Below are positions 1 to 6,704 of a stretch of 31,115 nucleotides of DNA, piece by piece. Numbering within the stretch: the first letter of the stretch is position 1; each line of letters begins with the position of its first letter. The notes below the pieces were generated by a model. That model had not been told where the DNA came from. It searched no databases and saw only the letters and a program-made list of their open reading frames with translations. This DNA is from Lachnospiraceae bacterium (GTDB lineage: Bacteria; Bacillota; Clostridia; Lachnospirales; Lachnospiraceae). The stretch is taken from assembly GCA_004556655.1 (NCBI GenBank), contig SFGF01000044.1, positions 1 to 31,115 of the forward strand, given 5' to 3'. The translations under genes were made by a program, and so were the position numbers.

Positions 1-82
1 TAAAATATCGAAAAAATTTCAGCCTTTTTATAAATATTTTAATTACTAAGAAACGGGACAAAATCCTTAACTAAACGACATT

Positions 83-99
83 GGGTCTGTCCCCTGTCC
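83..99. repeat. short REP-like GC-rich motif
   Basis: This GC-rich motif (GGGTCTGTCCCCTGTCC) stands out from AT-rich surroundings. Its reverse complement shares the 12-mer GGGGACAGACCC with the motif at 17001-17019, and the CCCCTGTCC part recurs in both ends of the element at 4246-4481. It is probably one end of the same family of small dispersed elements; the rest may lie left of the window. Confidence 0.45.
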
Positions 100-127
100 G
101 TTGAATCAAAATAAATATAGATAGCAG

Positions 128-166
128 AAAATTTCCCGGGAAGTTATAATGTTTCCGGGAAATTTT
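128..166. terminator. hairpin, probable terminator of an upstream gene
   Basis: A perfect 12-bp stem (AAAATTTCCCGG at 128-139, CCGGGAAATTTT at 155-166) encloses a 15-nt loop and runs into T residues on the plus strand and A residues on the other side. This is the form of an intrinsic, possibly bidirectional, terminator. It isolates the sigma-factor gene from whatever lies to the left. A TATAAT at 195-200 could be the -10 of the sigma gene, but there is no good -35 at 17 bp, so I do not call a promoter. Confidence 0.6.
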
Positions 167-236
167 TTTGTCAGAAATTCCTCCATCATTTCGTTATAAT
201 AGATAAGAGCGCTCACAAAAGCAGGGAGGTGACAGG

Positions 237-833
237 ATGCACTGGAAAAAGAAACGGGACGAAAAAGCTTTATTGGAATCACTGTATGAATTATATGAGC
301 AGAAGATGTATGCGGCAGCGTATGGGATTCTTCATCAGCCGGAACAGGCGGAGGATGTAGTTCATGACAGTTTTCTTAAGCTGACCGGATATCTTTCCAG
401 AATCAAAGAAGCAGATTCTCAGGAGACAAAACGGCTGGTAATGCAGATTTTGAAGACGACGGCTATCGATCTGTATCGGAAAAATGCAAAAGAAGTGGAA
501 CGGTTTGTGTCTGAGGATACAGCGGTTACGGATTCAAAAATGAAGGTATTTCCTATAGATGCGGTTGAAAACCGGGAAATGATTGAGAAACTTTTAAAGG
601 GGTTATCGCAGGAGTACCGGGAAGTGATAAAACTTCGGTGTTATTATGGATTCTCAGTAAAGGAGACTGCCCAGATTCTGGATATCAGTTGTGATAATGT
701 CTCAAAGAGAATGGAGAGAGCAAGAAAACAGCTTCAGACGAAAATGGAATGGGAGGAATGTGATTGTGAGCAGAAAAAATATGGATTATCTGTTGGAGAA
801 AATCGGACAGTTGGAAGAAGAAAGACAGTATGA
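237..833 (+). CDS. RNA polymerase sigma factor, sigma-70/ECF-like
   Basis: This 198-residue protein has the two-domain layout of a small alternative sigma factor. Region 2 lies near residues 13-60 and includes the acidic E-D-V-V-H-D core-binding stretch. Region 4 lies near 122-172 and includes the helix-turn-helix S-V-K-E-T-A-Q-I-L-D-I-S that would read the -35 element. The ATG follows a very strong Shine-Dalgarno (AGGGAGGTGA, 223-232). The C-terminal tail after about residue 170 looks unlike the family; it is translated from the region that also encodes the start of the next gene. The partner downstream looks like a membrane anti-sigma factor, so the pair probably senses an envelope signal. 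Its regulon cannot be read from this window. Confidence 0.88.
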   Translation: MHWKKKRDEKALLESLYELYEQKMYAAAYGILHQPEQAEDVVHDSFLKLTGYLSRIKEADSQETKRLVMQILKTTAIDLYRKNAKEVERFVSEDTAVTDSKMKVFPIDAVENREMIEKLLKGLSQEYREVIKLRCYYGFSVKETAQILDISCDNVSKRMERARKQLQTKMEWEECDCEQKKYGLSVGENRTVGRRKTV

Positions 834-2127
834 TACATGCACAGAAAATCATGTGTTTACAGATGAATATGAAATAAAGAAACAAAGACTTTTGAATACC
901 ATGGAAAAGAATCAGAAAAAGGAATATAAAGTTCGTTCTTTTACAAGTGTGGCGGCGGCTTTGGCATTGGTTGTGGGACTTTCTGTAACAACCTATGCAG
1001 CAGTGAAAGGAATTCAGGCTGTTATTTCTGAAGATAAGGAAAAGAATACAGTGACTTATGAGGTGAATCATGAGCCGGATGATTATATTCCTCCAATTGA
1101 GATTACTGCAGGATATTTGCCAGAAGGGTATCAGCAGTGGGAAGAATGCAAGTACTCACCAAATGGTGAATATGGTGCAAATGGTATCAGTATCCTGGAT
1201 GCAGGATATCTGCAGAATTATTCTATCGGGGATGTAAGCCAATATGAGGAGCAGCAGATTGGCGATGCAAAAGCTGTGATTATTGAACGAAAAGGATACA
1301 CTTATCCTTGGGATATTTTTCTGTTTTATGAGGAAGAAGGACATGTGATCGAAGTTATGGGATGTGATTCTCTGTCTAAGAAAGAGATGATGAAGGTATG
1401 TGAAGGACTGACCTACAGGGAGGCACCTGAGCTTGATCCGGACAGAACATATCAGGCATTTTCCTATGACCAGCTAAGAGAAAATGAGGAAATGGAAACT
1501 GTAGAGGCAGAAACCATACCGGAAGAAAACATCAAGGGTCTGAACGAATCAATATTGATAGATGATATTAATTATACAGTGACAGATATAAAAATTTCAG
1601 ATACGGTGAATACACAAATGTTGAATAATGAAAACACTGATGATTATGATCAGGTTATGAAATGTATCCAGGAGGATGGGACATTTGCACCGTTGACCAG
1701 AACAGTGACAGAATGGAATGGAGAAGAGATTCAGACCAGAGATTTGGGTACAGTTCCAATGAAAAATGTGGAAGTGACGGTTCAGGTGGAAAATCAGTCA
1801 CAGGAGCCAGATGATGATGTGGCAATGGCTCTGCTATGGTATACTATGCAGGAACAGGCAGATGGAACGTATCGTTTGTCAGATCAGATAGAGGGATATG
1901 AGAAAGATGATAATTTTAGAGGATTCAATTCTTATGATATTGGATATGAATTGCCTTATTACTTTGATTCTTCTGCATATGTGGGAAGCACCCACTTCTT
2001 CTATATGAGCCTGGGAGCAGGAGAAACTAAGGAAGTGCATGTATGGTATACAATACCGGAAGATATGATCGAGGAGGCATATGTACAGTTCCCGATAGAT
2101 GAAGGAATGTATGTGAAAGTGAAATAA
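766..2127 (+). CDS. membrane anti-sigma-like protein with DUF4367-like extracellular domain
   Basis: From the GTG at 766 this is 453 residues: a charged cytoplasmic segment (about 1-58), one transmembrane helix (about 59-80, rich in A, L and V), and a large extracellular part. Residues about 110-220 resemble DUF4367 (G-Y-L-P-E-G-Y start and a C-D-S-L-S-K-K-E-like end). The C-terminal third resembles DUF4352/DUF5067-type beta domains. I chose GTG 766 because GGGAGG (751-756) sits 9 nt upstream; GTG 760 is possible. The start lies inside the sigma gene in another frame, an overlap of about 68 bp, so the two are translationally linked. Inferred role: hold the sigma factor inactive until an outside signal is sensed. 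The cytoplasmic part has no obvious zinc-finger anti-sigma motif, so the anti-sigma role rests on context. Confidence 0.72.
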   Translation: MSRKNMDYLLEKIGQLEEERQYDTCTENHVFTDEYEIKKQRLLNTMEKNQKKEYKVRSFTSVAAALALVVGLSVTTYAAVKGIQAVISEDKEKNTVTYEVNHEPDDYIPPIEITAGYLPEGYQQWEECKYSPNGEYGANGISILDAGYLQNYSIGDVSQYEEQQIGDAKAVIIERKGYTYPWDIFLFYEEEGHVIEVMGCDSLSKKEMMKVCEGLTYREAPELDPDRTYQAFSYDQLRENEEMETVEAETIPEENIKGLNESILIDDINYTVTDIKISDTVNTQMLNNENTDDYDQVMKCIQEDGTFAPLTRTVTEWNGEEIQTRDLGTVPMKNVEVTVQVENQSQEPDDDVAMALLWYTMQEQADGTYRLSDQIEGYEKDDNFRGFNSYDIGYELPYYFDSSAYVGSTHFFYMSLGAGETKEVHVWYTIPEDMIEEAYVQFPIDEGMYVKVK

Positions 2128-2142
2128 AATAAGATAAGATTG

Positions 2143-2177
2143 AAAAGGAGCTGGAGGATTTTCCGATAGCTCCTTTT
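2143..2177 (+). terminator. intrinsic terminator after the sigma/anti-sigma pair
   Basis: A 10-bp stem (AAAAGGAGCT at 2143-2152, AGCTCCTTTT at 2168-2177) is followed by further T residues, 16 nt after the stop codon of the anti-sigma-like gene. Confidence 0.8.
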
Positions 2178-2278
2178 TAAAAAAATAAAATAATAAATTC
2201 GACTGTATTTGTCAAATAATTCATTTTGAATATGATAACATTTTATTTATATTGAAAGAAAATTTATTCGTTACTTAA

Positions 2279-2307
2279 TTGACATACCCTATTTAATAGG
2301 ATATATT
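2279..2307 (+). promoter_or_regulatory. toxin-antitoxin promoter with embedded palindromic operator
   Basis: TTGACA (2279-2284) and TATATT (2302-2307) are separated by exactly 17 bp. The spacer holds CCTATT-T-AATAGG (2288-2300), and the symmetry extends outward to ATA/TAT (2284-2304) with one mismatch. A palindrome filling the spacer and touching both boxes is what a self-repressing antitoxin operator looks like. That the HTH antitoxin encoded just downstream binds it is inference. Confidence 0.75.
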
Positions 2308-2329
2308 AAAATTGACAAAGAGGAGAATA

Positions 2330-2662
2330 ATGACAAGAACTTTTATTCAAACAGCAGAATTTGTTAAGCGCTGGGAAAATTTGGGATTTACAGATGAAGA
2401 TTTACGTAGATTAGAATTGGAAATATTAAAAGACCCAAAAGTTGGAAAAGTAATTCGTGGAACAGGAAAACTGAGAAAAATGAGATTCGCATTTACAAAT
2501 GAGGGTAAAAGTGGAAGTACAAGGATTTGTTATGTGGATTTTACTGTAAAAAGAACAGTATACTTGATTACAGTATATTCTAAAAATGAAAAAGAGAATC
2601 TCACAAAAGCTGAACGAAATAGCATTAAGAAAATGATTGATATTTTGGAAAATAAAATATAG
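2330..2662 (+). CDS. RelE/HigB-type toxin
   Basis: From ATG 2330 (AGGAG at 2321-2325) this is a 110-residue basic protein. It has the RelE/ParE-superfamily pattern: an N-terminal helical part (T-R-T-F-I-Q-T-A-E-F), a central beta sheet with K-V-I-R-G-T-G-K-L-R-K-M-R-F-A, and a final strand Y-L-I-T-V-Y-S-K-N-E-K-E-N-L-T, typical of HigB/PF06296 toxins. Family members cleave mRNA at the ribosome. A longer TTG start at 2312 is less likely because it precedes the ribosome binding site. An HTH gene follows after 27 bp, giving toxin-first order as in higBA. The cluster-specific target is unknown. Confidence 0.82.
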   Translation: MTRTFIQTAEFVKRWENLGFTDEDLRRLELEILKDPKVGKVIRGTGKLRKMRFAFTNEGKSGSTRICYVDFTVKRTVYLITVYSKNEKENLTKAERNSIKKMIDILENKI

Positions 2663-2689
2663 TAAGAATCAGTGAAATTGGAGGTCAAA

Positions 2690-3016
2690 ATGGAGAATGT
2701 ATATGAGAGCATAATAAAAGGTCTTACAGAAGCAGTGAATGATGCTGAAAACAATGAAAAAACACTAAAAAGACGTGTAGTAACTATCATACCAGTTAAG
2801 AAATATAAAGCAGAAGAAATTTTAAAGATTAGAAAATCCACAGGTATGTCTCAGCGTTTGTTTGCAGGTTATCTTGGTGTGTCTGTAAAAACTGTAGAAG
2901 CTTGGGAAAGCGGAACAAATCATCCTTCTGGCACTGCCAGTCGTATATTGAATATGATAGAGATGAATGGAAATGTGATAAAAGAATTCCCATTTGTACA
3001 GAGTGTTGAAAAGTAA
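2690..3016 (+). CDS. HigA-like XRE-family antitoxin
   Basis: This 108-residue protein starts at ATG 2690, preceded by GGAGG at 2680-2684. Its C-terminal half is an XRE/Cro-type helix-turn-helix (R-K-S-T-G-M-S-Q-R-L-F-A-G-Y-L-G-V-S, then V-K-T-V-E-A-W-E-S-G), the typical HigA DNA-binding domain. The N-terminal 45 residues are acidic then basic, and would contact the toxin. It is the second gene of the pair and shares the promoter at 2279-2307, whose palindrome is a likely binding site. A GTG at 2672 is an alternative start but would overlap the ribosome binding site. Confidence 0.82.
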   Translation: MENVYESIIKGLTEAVNDAENNEKTLKRRVVTIIPVKKYKAEEILKIRKSTGMSQRLFAGYLGVSVKTVEAWESGTNHPSGTASRILNMIEMNGNVIKEFPFVQSVEK

Positions 3017-3105
3017 TATATAAAGAGTATATTTGTGCTGGAGCATGATATTTTTTTCATAAACTGAATATACTGTTTCTAAGCCGAAGTAAGTGTTGGT
3101 AAAGA

Positions 3106-4245
3106 ATGAAAAATTTTTTGATAACAGTATATAGTAAAGGAAAATATGGAGTTATCATGCTCTGTTTTTTTGCTGTTTTTTCTTTATGCTTTGCAGGAAG
3201 CATTCTCTGGAAAAAGAACAGATATACAGAAATTGAAACAGGAACAGATATAAAAGATGCGGAAGGAAATGTGTTGTATGAGACGGAGTCAGGCAGTGCA
3301 GGGAAGAAAGAATATATTAAATGGGTTGAATTTCATGTGACAAAAGAAGCGCTGCAGCTTGCCTGTGAATATGATATTGAGACACATGATACGGAGCATC
3401 CCATTGACTGGGTAGAACTTCTGGCGTATCTGGCGGCGTGTTATGGTGGAGATTTTTGTCGGTTTGAGCCAGCGGATATGAATGAAGCGGCAGAAGAACT
3501 GGCTTCCGGTAAGACTACGATAGATCAGATGACCCGGGAAATGAAATACTACGCATATTATCATGAAGCTTACGAGGCAATTCTTGGGGGTATGATAGGT
3601 GAGTATCAGGTTCAGGAAAAGAATGAAACTGTTGAGAAGAACGATAATAAGTCAACATGGAAAACCGAGTATGGTCTGAAAGCATTTCATCCCATAGCAA
3701 AAGGATTTCCCTATTCGGATTATGATGATTTTGGTGTGTCCAGAAGCTACGGCTATAGGAGAAATCATCTGGGACATGACATGATGGGACAGGTAGGAAC
3801 TCCTGTGATAGCGGTGGAATCCGGTTATGTGTCGGAACTTGGCTGGAACCAGTATGGTGGATGGAGAATAGGAATTAATAGTTTTGATGGAAAACGGTAC
3901 TACTATTACGCACATCTGAGGCAGAACAGACCGTATGCTTCGGGTCTTGAGAAAGGAAGCGTAGTGCAGGCCGGAGATGTGATTGGCTACATGGGACGTA
4001 CAGGTTACAGCACAAAAGAAAATGTGAATAATATTGATCAATATCATCTTCATTTTGGAATGCAGCTTATATTTGATGAATCACAGAGAGAGGGAAATAA
4101 TCAGATCTGGATTGATGTATATCCGCTGGTGCGATTTCTGTATCAGAATCAGTCGGAGACGGTTCGTGATGATGAGACGAAGGAGTGGAGCCGGATGGAT
4201 GGATTTCGGGATCCTGAGGCTGAGAGATATGAAAAAGAGCAGTAG
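3106..4245 (+). CDS. membrane-anchored M23-family peptidase (LytM-type)
   Basis: This 379-residue protein has one N-terminal transmembrane segment (about 13-34), a helical, partly acidic linker to about residue 185, and an M23 domain (about 205-320). The zinc site is visible: H221 and D225 (H-L-G-H-D, the HxxxD motif) and the H-L-H motif with H314 and H316. The catalytic set looks complete. M23 enzymes cut peptide cross-bridges in peptidoglycan, so it should act outside the membrane on the wall. The ribosome binding site before ATG 3106 is weak. There is no sporulation context here, so a specific role (growth, division or spore wall) cannot be assigned. Confidence 0.85.
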   Translation: MKNFLITVYSKGKYGVIMLCFFAVFSLCFAGSILWKKNRYTEIETGTDIKDAEGNVLYETESGSAGKKEYIKWVEFHVTKEALQLACEYDIETHDTEHPIDWVELLAYLAACYGGDFCRFEPADMNEAAEELASGKTTIDQMTREMKYYAYYHEAYEAILGGMIGEYQVQEKNETVEKNDNKSTWKTEYGLKAFHPIAKGFPYSDYDDFGVSRSYGYRRNHLGHDMMGQVGTPVIAVESGYVSELGWNQYGGWRIGINSFDGKRYYYYAHLRQNRPYASGLEKGSVVQAGDVIGYMGRTGYSTKENVNNIDQYHLHFGMQLIFDESQREGNNQIWIDVYPLVRFLYQNQSETVRDDETKEWSRMDGFRDPEAERYEKEQ

Positions 4246-4481
4246 GGACACCTGTTCTGAACTGCTACCCCTGTCCCGGGTGTGGGTCTATACAGAAAAA
4301 TCGTGTACTGAGAAACTCAATTTACGAAAAAGGAGTTTCTCAGTACACGATTTTTTGATATAGGGACATAATTCATGAAAAACAAGTGAATTTGCCCTGA
4401 TTTTGTAAGAAAAAGGTAACTGGGAGTATAAAAATTTTGCATAGACCCAAACAGGATAGGGTACAGGACAGGGGTCACCTG
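4246..4481. repeat. MITE/REP-like nested inverted-repeat element
   Basis: This fills the whole gap between two convergent genes, abutting both stop codons. It holds three nested inverted repeats: ACCCCTGTCC (4267-4276) against GGACAGGGGT (4466-4475); GGGTCTAT (4284-4291) against ATAGACCC (4441-4448); and a perfect 23-bp pair (4296-4318 against 4333-4355). CACCTGTT appears in direct orientation near both ends. There is no coding content. The architecture fits a non-autonomous mobile or REP-type element; the mobilising enzyme is not in the window. Confidence 0.6.
4296..4355. terminator. perfect 23-bp hairpin between convergent genes
   Basis: The arms 4296-4318 and 4333-4355 are perfectly complementary with a 14-nt loop. 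The outer edge is A5 on the left and T6 on the right, so it can act as an intrinsic terminator in both directions. It is the only terminator candidate for the M23 gene and for the GntR gene on the other strand, so the element appears to supply that function. Confidence 0.6.
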
Positions 4482-5162
4482 TTATTGAAAGTAATCCGGA
4501 TATAATTCCAGAAGTTCGGATTTTTCCATCTGATGGCGTGTCAGGTGGCGTGTTATAAGCATTTCTGCCATCTCAGCATCCTGTCGTTTGATTGCATATA
4601 GAATATCTTCGTGATCTTTCAGTGAATATTTATTTTTGATGGATTTTAAAGAAAGTGCACGCAATCGGTTAAAGTGCACCATCTGATCATTTACGATTTT
4701 ATAGGACCACATTTTGTTAACAGATTCAAAAATCAGTCGATGAAATTCGTTATCCAGTTCCATGAATTCCGCTGCATGTTCCAGTTCCGTATATTTACTT
4801 TGTTCCTTAAGATTATTTTCCAGTTTTGTAATATATTCCTGAGAGATTCCTTCACAGGCCAGTTTCAAAATTGCAATTTCCATAACCAGCCGCATGAATC
4901 GGGATTCTTCCACCAGATCGTAATCAATTTTTGAAATATAACTTCCGCGCTGGGGAAGTATTTCCACAAGATTGATACGGCTCAGCTCAATGAGTGCTTC
5001 ACGGACGGGAGTACGGGAGAGGGAAAGCGCTGTAGAGAGTTCATTTTCGCTTACGGCACTTCCGGGAGGAAGTTCCAGATTTATAATATTATACATAAGA
5101 ACCCGTATGGCGTAAGAACGGGCATTTTCATATGGAATTTTGTCTAAAATCTTCATAGTCAA
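4482..5162 (-). CDS. GntR-family transcriptional regulator (FCD/FadR-type)
   Basis: This 226-residue protein has an N-terminal winged helix (about 10-75, with the GntR signature S-E-N-E-L-S...L-S-R-T-P-V-R-E-A-L) and an all-helical FCD effector domain (about 85-215). The latter has the metal-ligand pattern of the family, including D-N-E-F-H-R and H-D-E-D-like positions. FCD regulators usually respond to carboxylates or sugar acids, in keeping with the neighbouring uronate/aldonate genes. The TTG at 5162 is well spaced from GAGGA; the ATG at 5156 is an alternative. A palindrome within its own promoter region suggests autoregulation. The inducer is unknown; a hexonate or a pathway intermediate is the natural guess. 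Confidence 0.87.
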   Translation of the reverse strand: MTMKILDKIPYENARSYAIRVLMYNIINLELPPGSAVSENELSTALSLSRTPVREALIELSRINLVEILPQRGSYISKIDYDLVEESRFMRLVMEIAILKLACEGISQEYITKLENNLKEQSKYTELEHAAEFMELDNEFHRLIFESVNKMWSYKIVNDQMVHFNRLRALSLKSIKNKYSLKDHEDILYAIKRQDAEMAEMLITRHLTRHQMEKSELLELYPDYFQ

Positions 5163-5212
5163 TTTTTAGTCCTCACTTTTTTATGGAAATCTATTTATTT
5201 CCAATCAGTTAC

Positions 5213-5244
5213 AATATATCAACAATACTAGTATACTACTTCAA
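5213..5244 (-). promoter_or_regulatory. gntR promoter region with GntR operator ATACTAGTAT
   Basis: The perfect 10-bp palindrome ATACTAGTAT lies at 5225-5234. On the minus strand it is flanked by TTGAAG (5239-5244, -35-like) and overlapping -10-like hexamers TGATAT/TATATT (5213-5221). The same palindrome recurs at 6487-6496. The operator call is stronger than the exact promoter boxes. Confidence 0.55.
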
Positions 5245-5275
5245 TTTAAAATTTTCCATACTCGATCTTAAAAAG

Positions 5276-5328
5276 AAAGAGGATGAAGCAAATTCTGTAG
5301 AAAATCTACATTTTGCTTCATCCTCTTT
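5276..5328 (-). terminator. strong intrinsic terminator of the dehydrogenase gene
   Basis: A 17-bp perfect stem (5276-5292 with 5312-5328) carries an inner TGTAG/CTACA stem and is followed, on the minus strand, by a T-rich run. It lies about 28 bp after the stop codon of the minus-strand alcohol dehydrogenase and separates it from gntR. Confidence 0.85.
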
Positions 5329-5355
5329 ATCATAATTTTTTCATGGAGTCAGTAT

Positions 5356-6384
5356 TTAGCAGAGTTCATCGAAAGTAAAAACTATTTTCCGGATAGAAGG
5401 ATCACGGCTGTCCACAAAATCGAATGCTTCCTGAGCTTTTGTAAGCGGGAAAGTATGGGAGATAGAATCGGTAAGATCCAGAGTTCCTTCATTGATCATG
5501 GAAATCGCTTTTCCAAACATTTTATTCTGCAGTCTGGAACCTCTCACATCCAGTTCTTTGGAGGTGATGAGGAACTGATTTACTTCTGTGGCGGCAGTGG
5601 AAAATCCCATAGTGATGACGCGGCCTGCATTTCCGGTTGCCTGCAACAAAAGTAGGAGAGAATTCTTTACACAGGCTGCGTCAATGGATACGGTAGAACC
5701 GCGGCCGTGAGTATACTCCAGCACTTTAGCCTGGAAATCTTCAGTCATGGCATTGATTGTATATTTTGCTCCGGCATGTTTTGCTTCTTCCAGTTTGTCA
5801 TCCATAATATCTGCAACAATAATATGGTCGCAGATTTTACTTGCGATTTTCAGAATGGAACTTCCGAGTGCACCTGCACCGTAGATCAGAAGCATATCAT
5901 CTTTTTCCAGCTCTGCTCTTGTGCAAGACTGAATGGCAATTGTAGTAGGTTCTATCATAACGGCATCCTGATCTGAAATAGAATCCGGAAGAAGGTAACA
6001 GTCACTTTCCGGTACAGCGATATATTCTCTGTAGCCTCCATCAATATGCACACCTCTTACTTTCAGGTTATCACACACATTCCCTCTTCCTTTTCTGCAT
6101 GGATAACATTCACCGCAGCTTGTAACCTGATTGATAATCACACGGTCACCGATTTTCAGATTTTTCACATCTGTACCGGTTTCTTCCACAACTCCAACCA
6201 TTTCATGACCAATAATTCTCGGATAAGTGGCGGCTGCATTGGTTCCATGATAGATACCCATATCAGAACCGCAGATACCGGCAGCTGTCATTTTAACTAA
6301 GACATTATTCTTTTCATCGATCACAGGCTTTTCAATATCAATGACTTCTAATTGATTTGGTTTTACAATTTGTATTGCTTTCAT
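5356..6384 (-). CDS. zinc-dependent alcohol dehydrogenase, probable hexonate 5-dehydrogenase
   Basis: This 342-residue medium-chain dehydrogenase has both zinc sites: catalytic C38 (I-C-G-S-D) and H60-E61 (G-H-E), and structural C90, C93, C96 and C104. A Rossmann motif G-A-G-A-L-G lies near 170-175, so it should be an NAD(P)-linked sugar or polyol dehydrogenase acting in the cytoplasm. Established relatives include L-idonate, L-galactonate (LgoD) and L-gulonate (RspB-type) 5-dehydrogenases. Because it is divergent from uxuA/uxuB and shares an operator with them, oxidation of L-gulonate to D-fructuronate (or L-galactonate to D-tagaturonate) is the best inference. ATG 6384 has an AGAGGA site about 8 nt upstream. 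Sorbitol- or threonine-type activity cannot be excluded from sequence alone. Confidence 0.8.
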   Translation of the reverse strand: MKAIQIVKPNQLEVIDIEKPVIDEKNNVLVKMTAAGICGSDMGIYHGTNAAATYPRIIGHEMVGVVEETGTDVKNLKIGDRVIINQVTSCGECYPCRKGRGNVCDNLKVRGVHIDGGYREYIAVPESDCYLLPDSISDQDAVMIEPTTIAIQSCTRAELEKDDMLLIYGAGALGSSILKIASKICDHIIVADIMDDKLEEAKHAGAKYTINAMTEDFQAKVLEYTHGRGSTVSIDAACVKNSLLLLLQATGNAGRVITMGFSTAATEVNQFLITSKELDVRGSRLQNKMFGKAISMINEGTLDLTDSISHTFPLTKAQEAFDFVDSRDPSIRKIVFTFDELC

Positions 6385-6485
6385 GTAACAAGTCCTCTTT
6401 TCTTAATAAATATTAATTGGTTTTGACAAGATGTTTTATTGGTGAGTGATTTTATTGGCGATGAGTAAGTAAATGAGATAACTTG

Positions 6486-6523
6486 TATACTAGTATAATA
6501 GAAGTAAGAAGAAAAAAAGTCAA
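6486..6523 (-). promoter_or_regulatory. dehydrogenase promoter overlapped by GntR operator
   Basis: On the minus strand TTGACT (6518-6523) and TATTAT (6495-6500) are 17 bp apart. The 12-bp palindrome TATACTAGTATA (6486-6497) overlaps the -10 box, so a bound repressor would block polymerase. Confidence 0.65.
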
Positions 6524-6599
6524 TATAAAAATGGAAAAACCTGCAATAAATGTAAGAATTGCACAAAAACAACACAATAATATTAGTGTTTTTTCCGGC

Positions 6600-6637
6600 T
6601 TGTAAAAATCATTCAAATATACTACCATACAAGTATG
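6600..6637 (+). promoter_or_regulatory. candidate TRAP/uxu promoter with operator
   Basis: TTGTAA (6600-6605) and TACCAT (6623-6628) are 17 bp apart. CATACAAGTATG (6626-6637), a variant of the GntR palindrome, overlaps the -10 box. The boxes match the consensus only moderately. Confidence 0.45.
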
Positions 6638-6704
6638 CAAGGCGTTGGGTTTGTGAGTGAGGTAAAATGGTTCAGATCATACTAATATAGGAGGATGTAT
6701 TTAT

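Larger units (their letters stand above)
6385..6704. promoter_or_regulatory. divergent control region of the dehydrogenase and TRAP/uxu operon
   Basis: This 320-bp gap holds no gene. It contains a good minus-strand promoter, a weaker plus-strand promoter and three copies of a palindrome also found at gntR: ATACTAGTAT (6487-6496), ATACAAGTAT (6627-6636) and ATACTAATAT (6679-6688). The last sits directly before the dctP ribosome binding site AGGAGG (6689-6694). The layout fits repression of both directions by the GntR protein. Confidence 0.65.

Noticed and set aside
168..200. Promoter TTGTCA/TATAAT for the sigma-factor gene
   Set aside because: Spacing between the boxes is 21 bp, too long for a standard promoter; the -10 alone is not enough.
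4034..4363. 109-codon plus-strand frame overlapping the end of the M23 gene
   Set aside because: It overlaps the well-supported M23 domain in another frame, runs into the repeat element and shows no recognisable domain.
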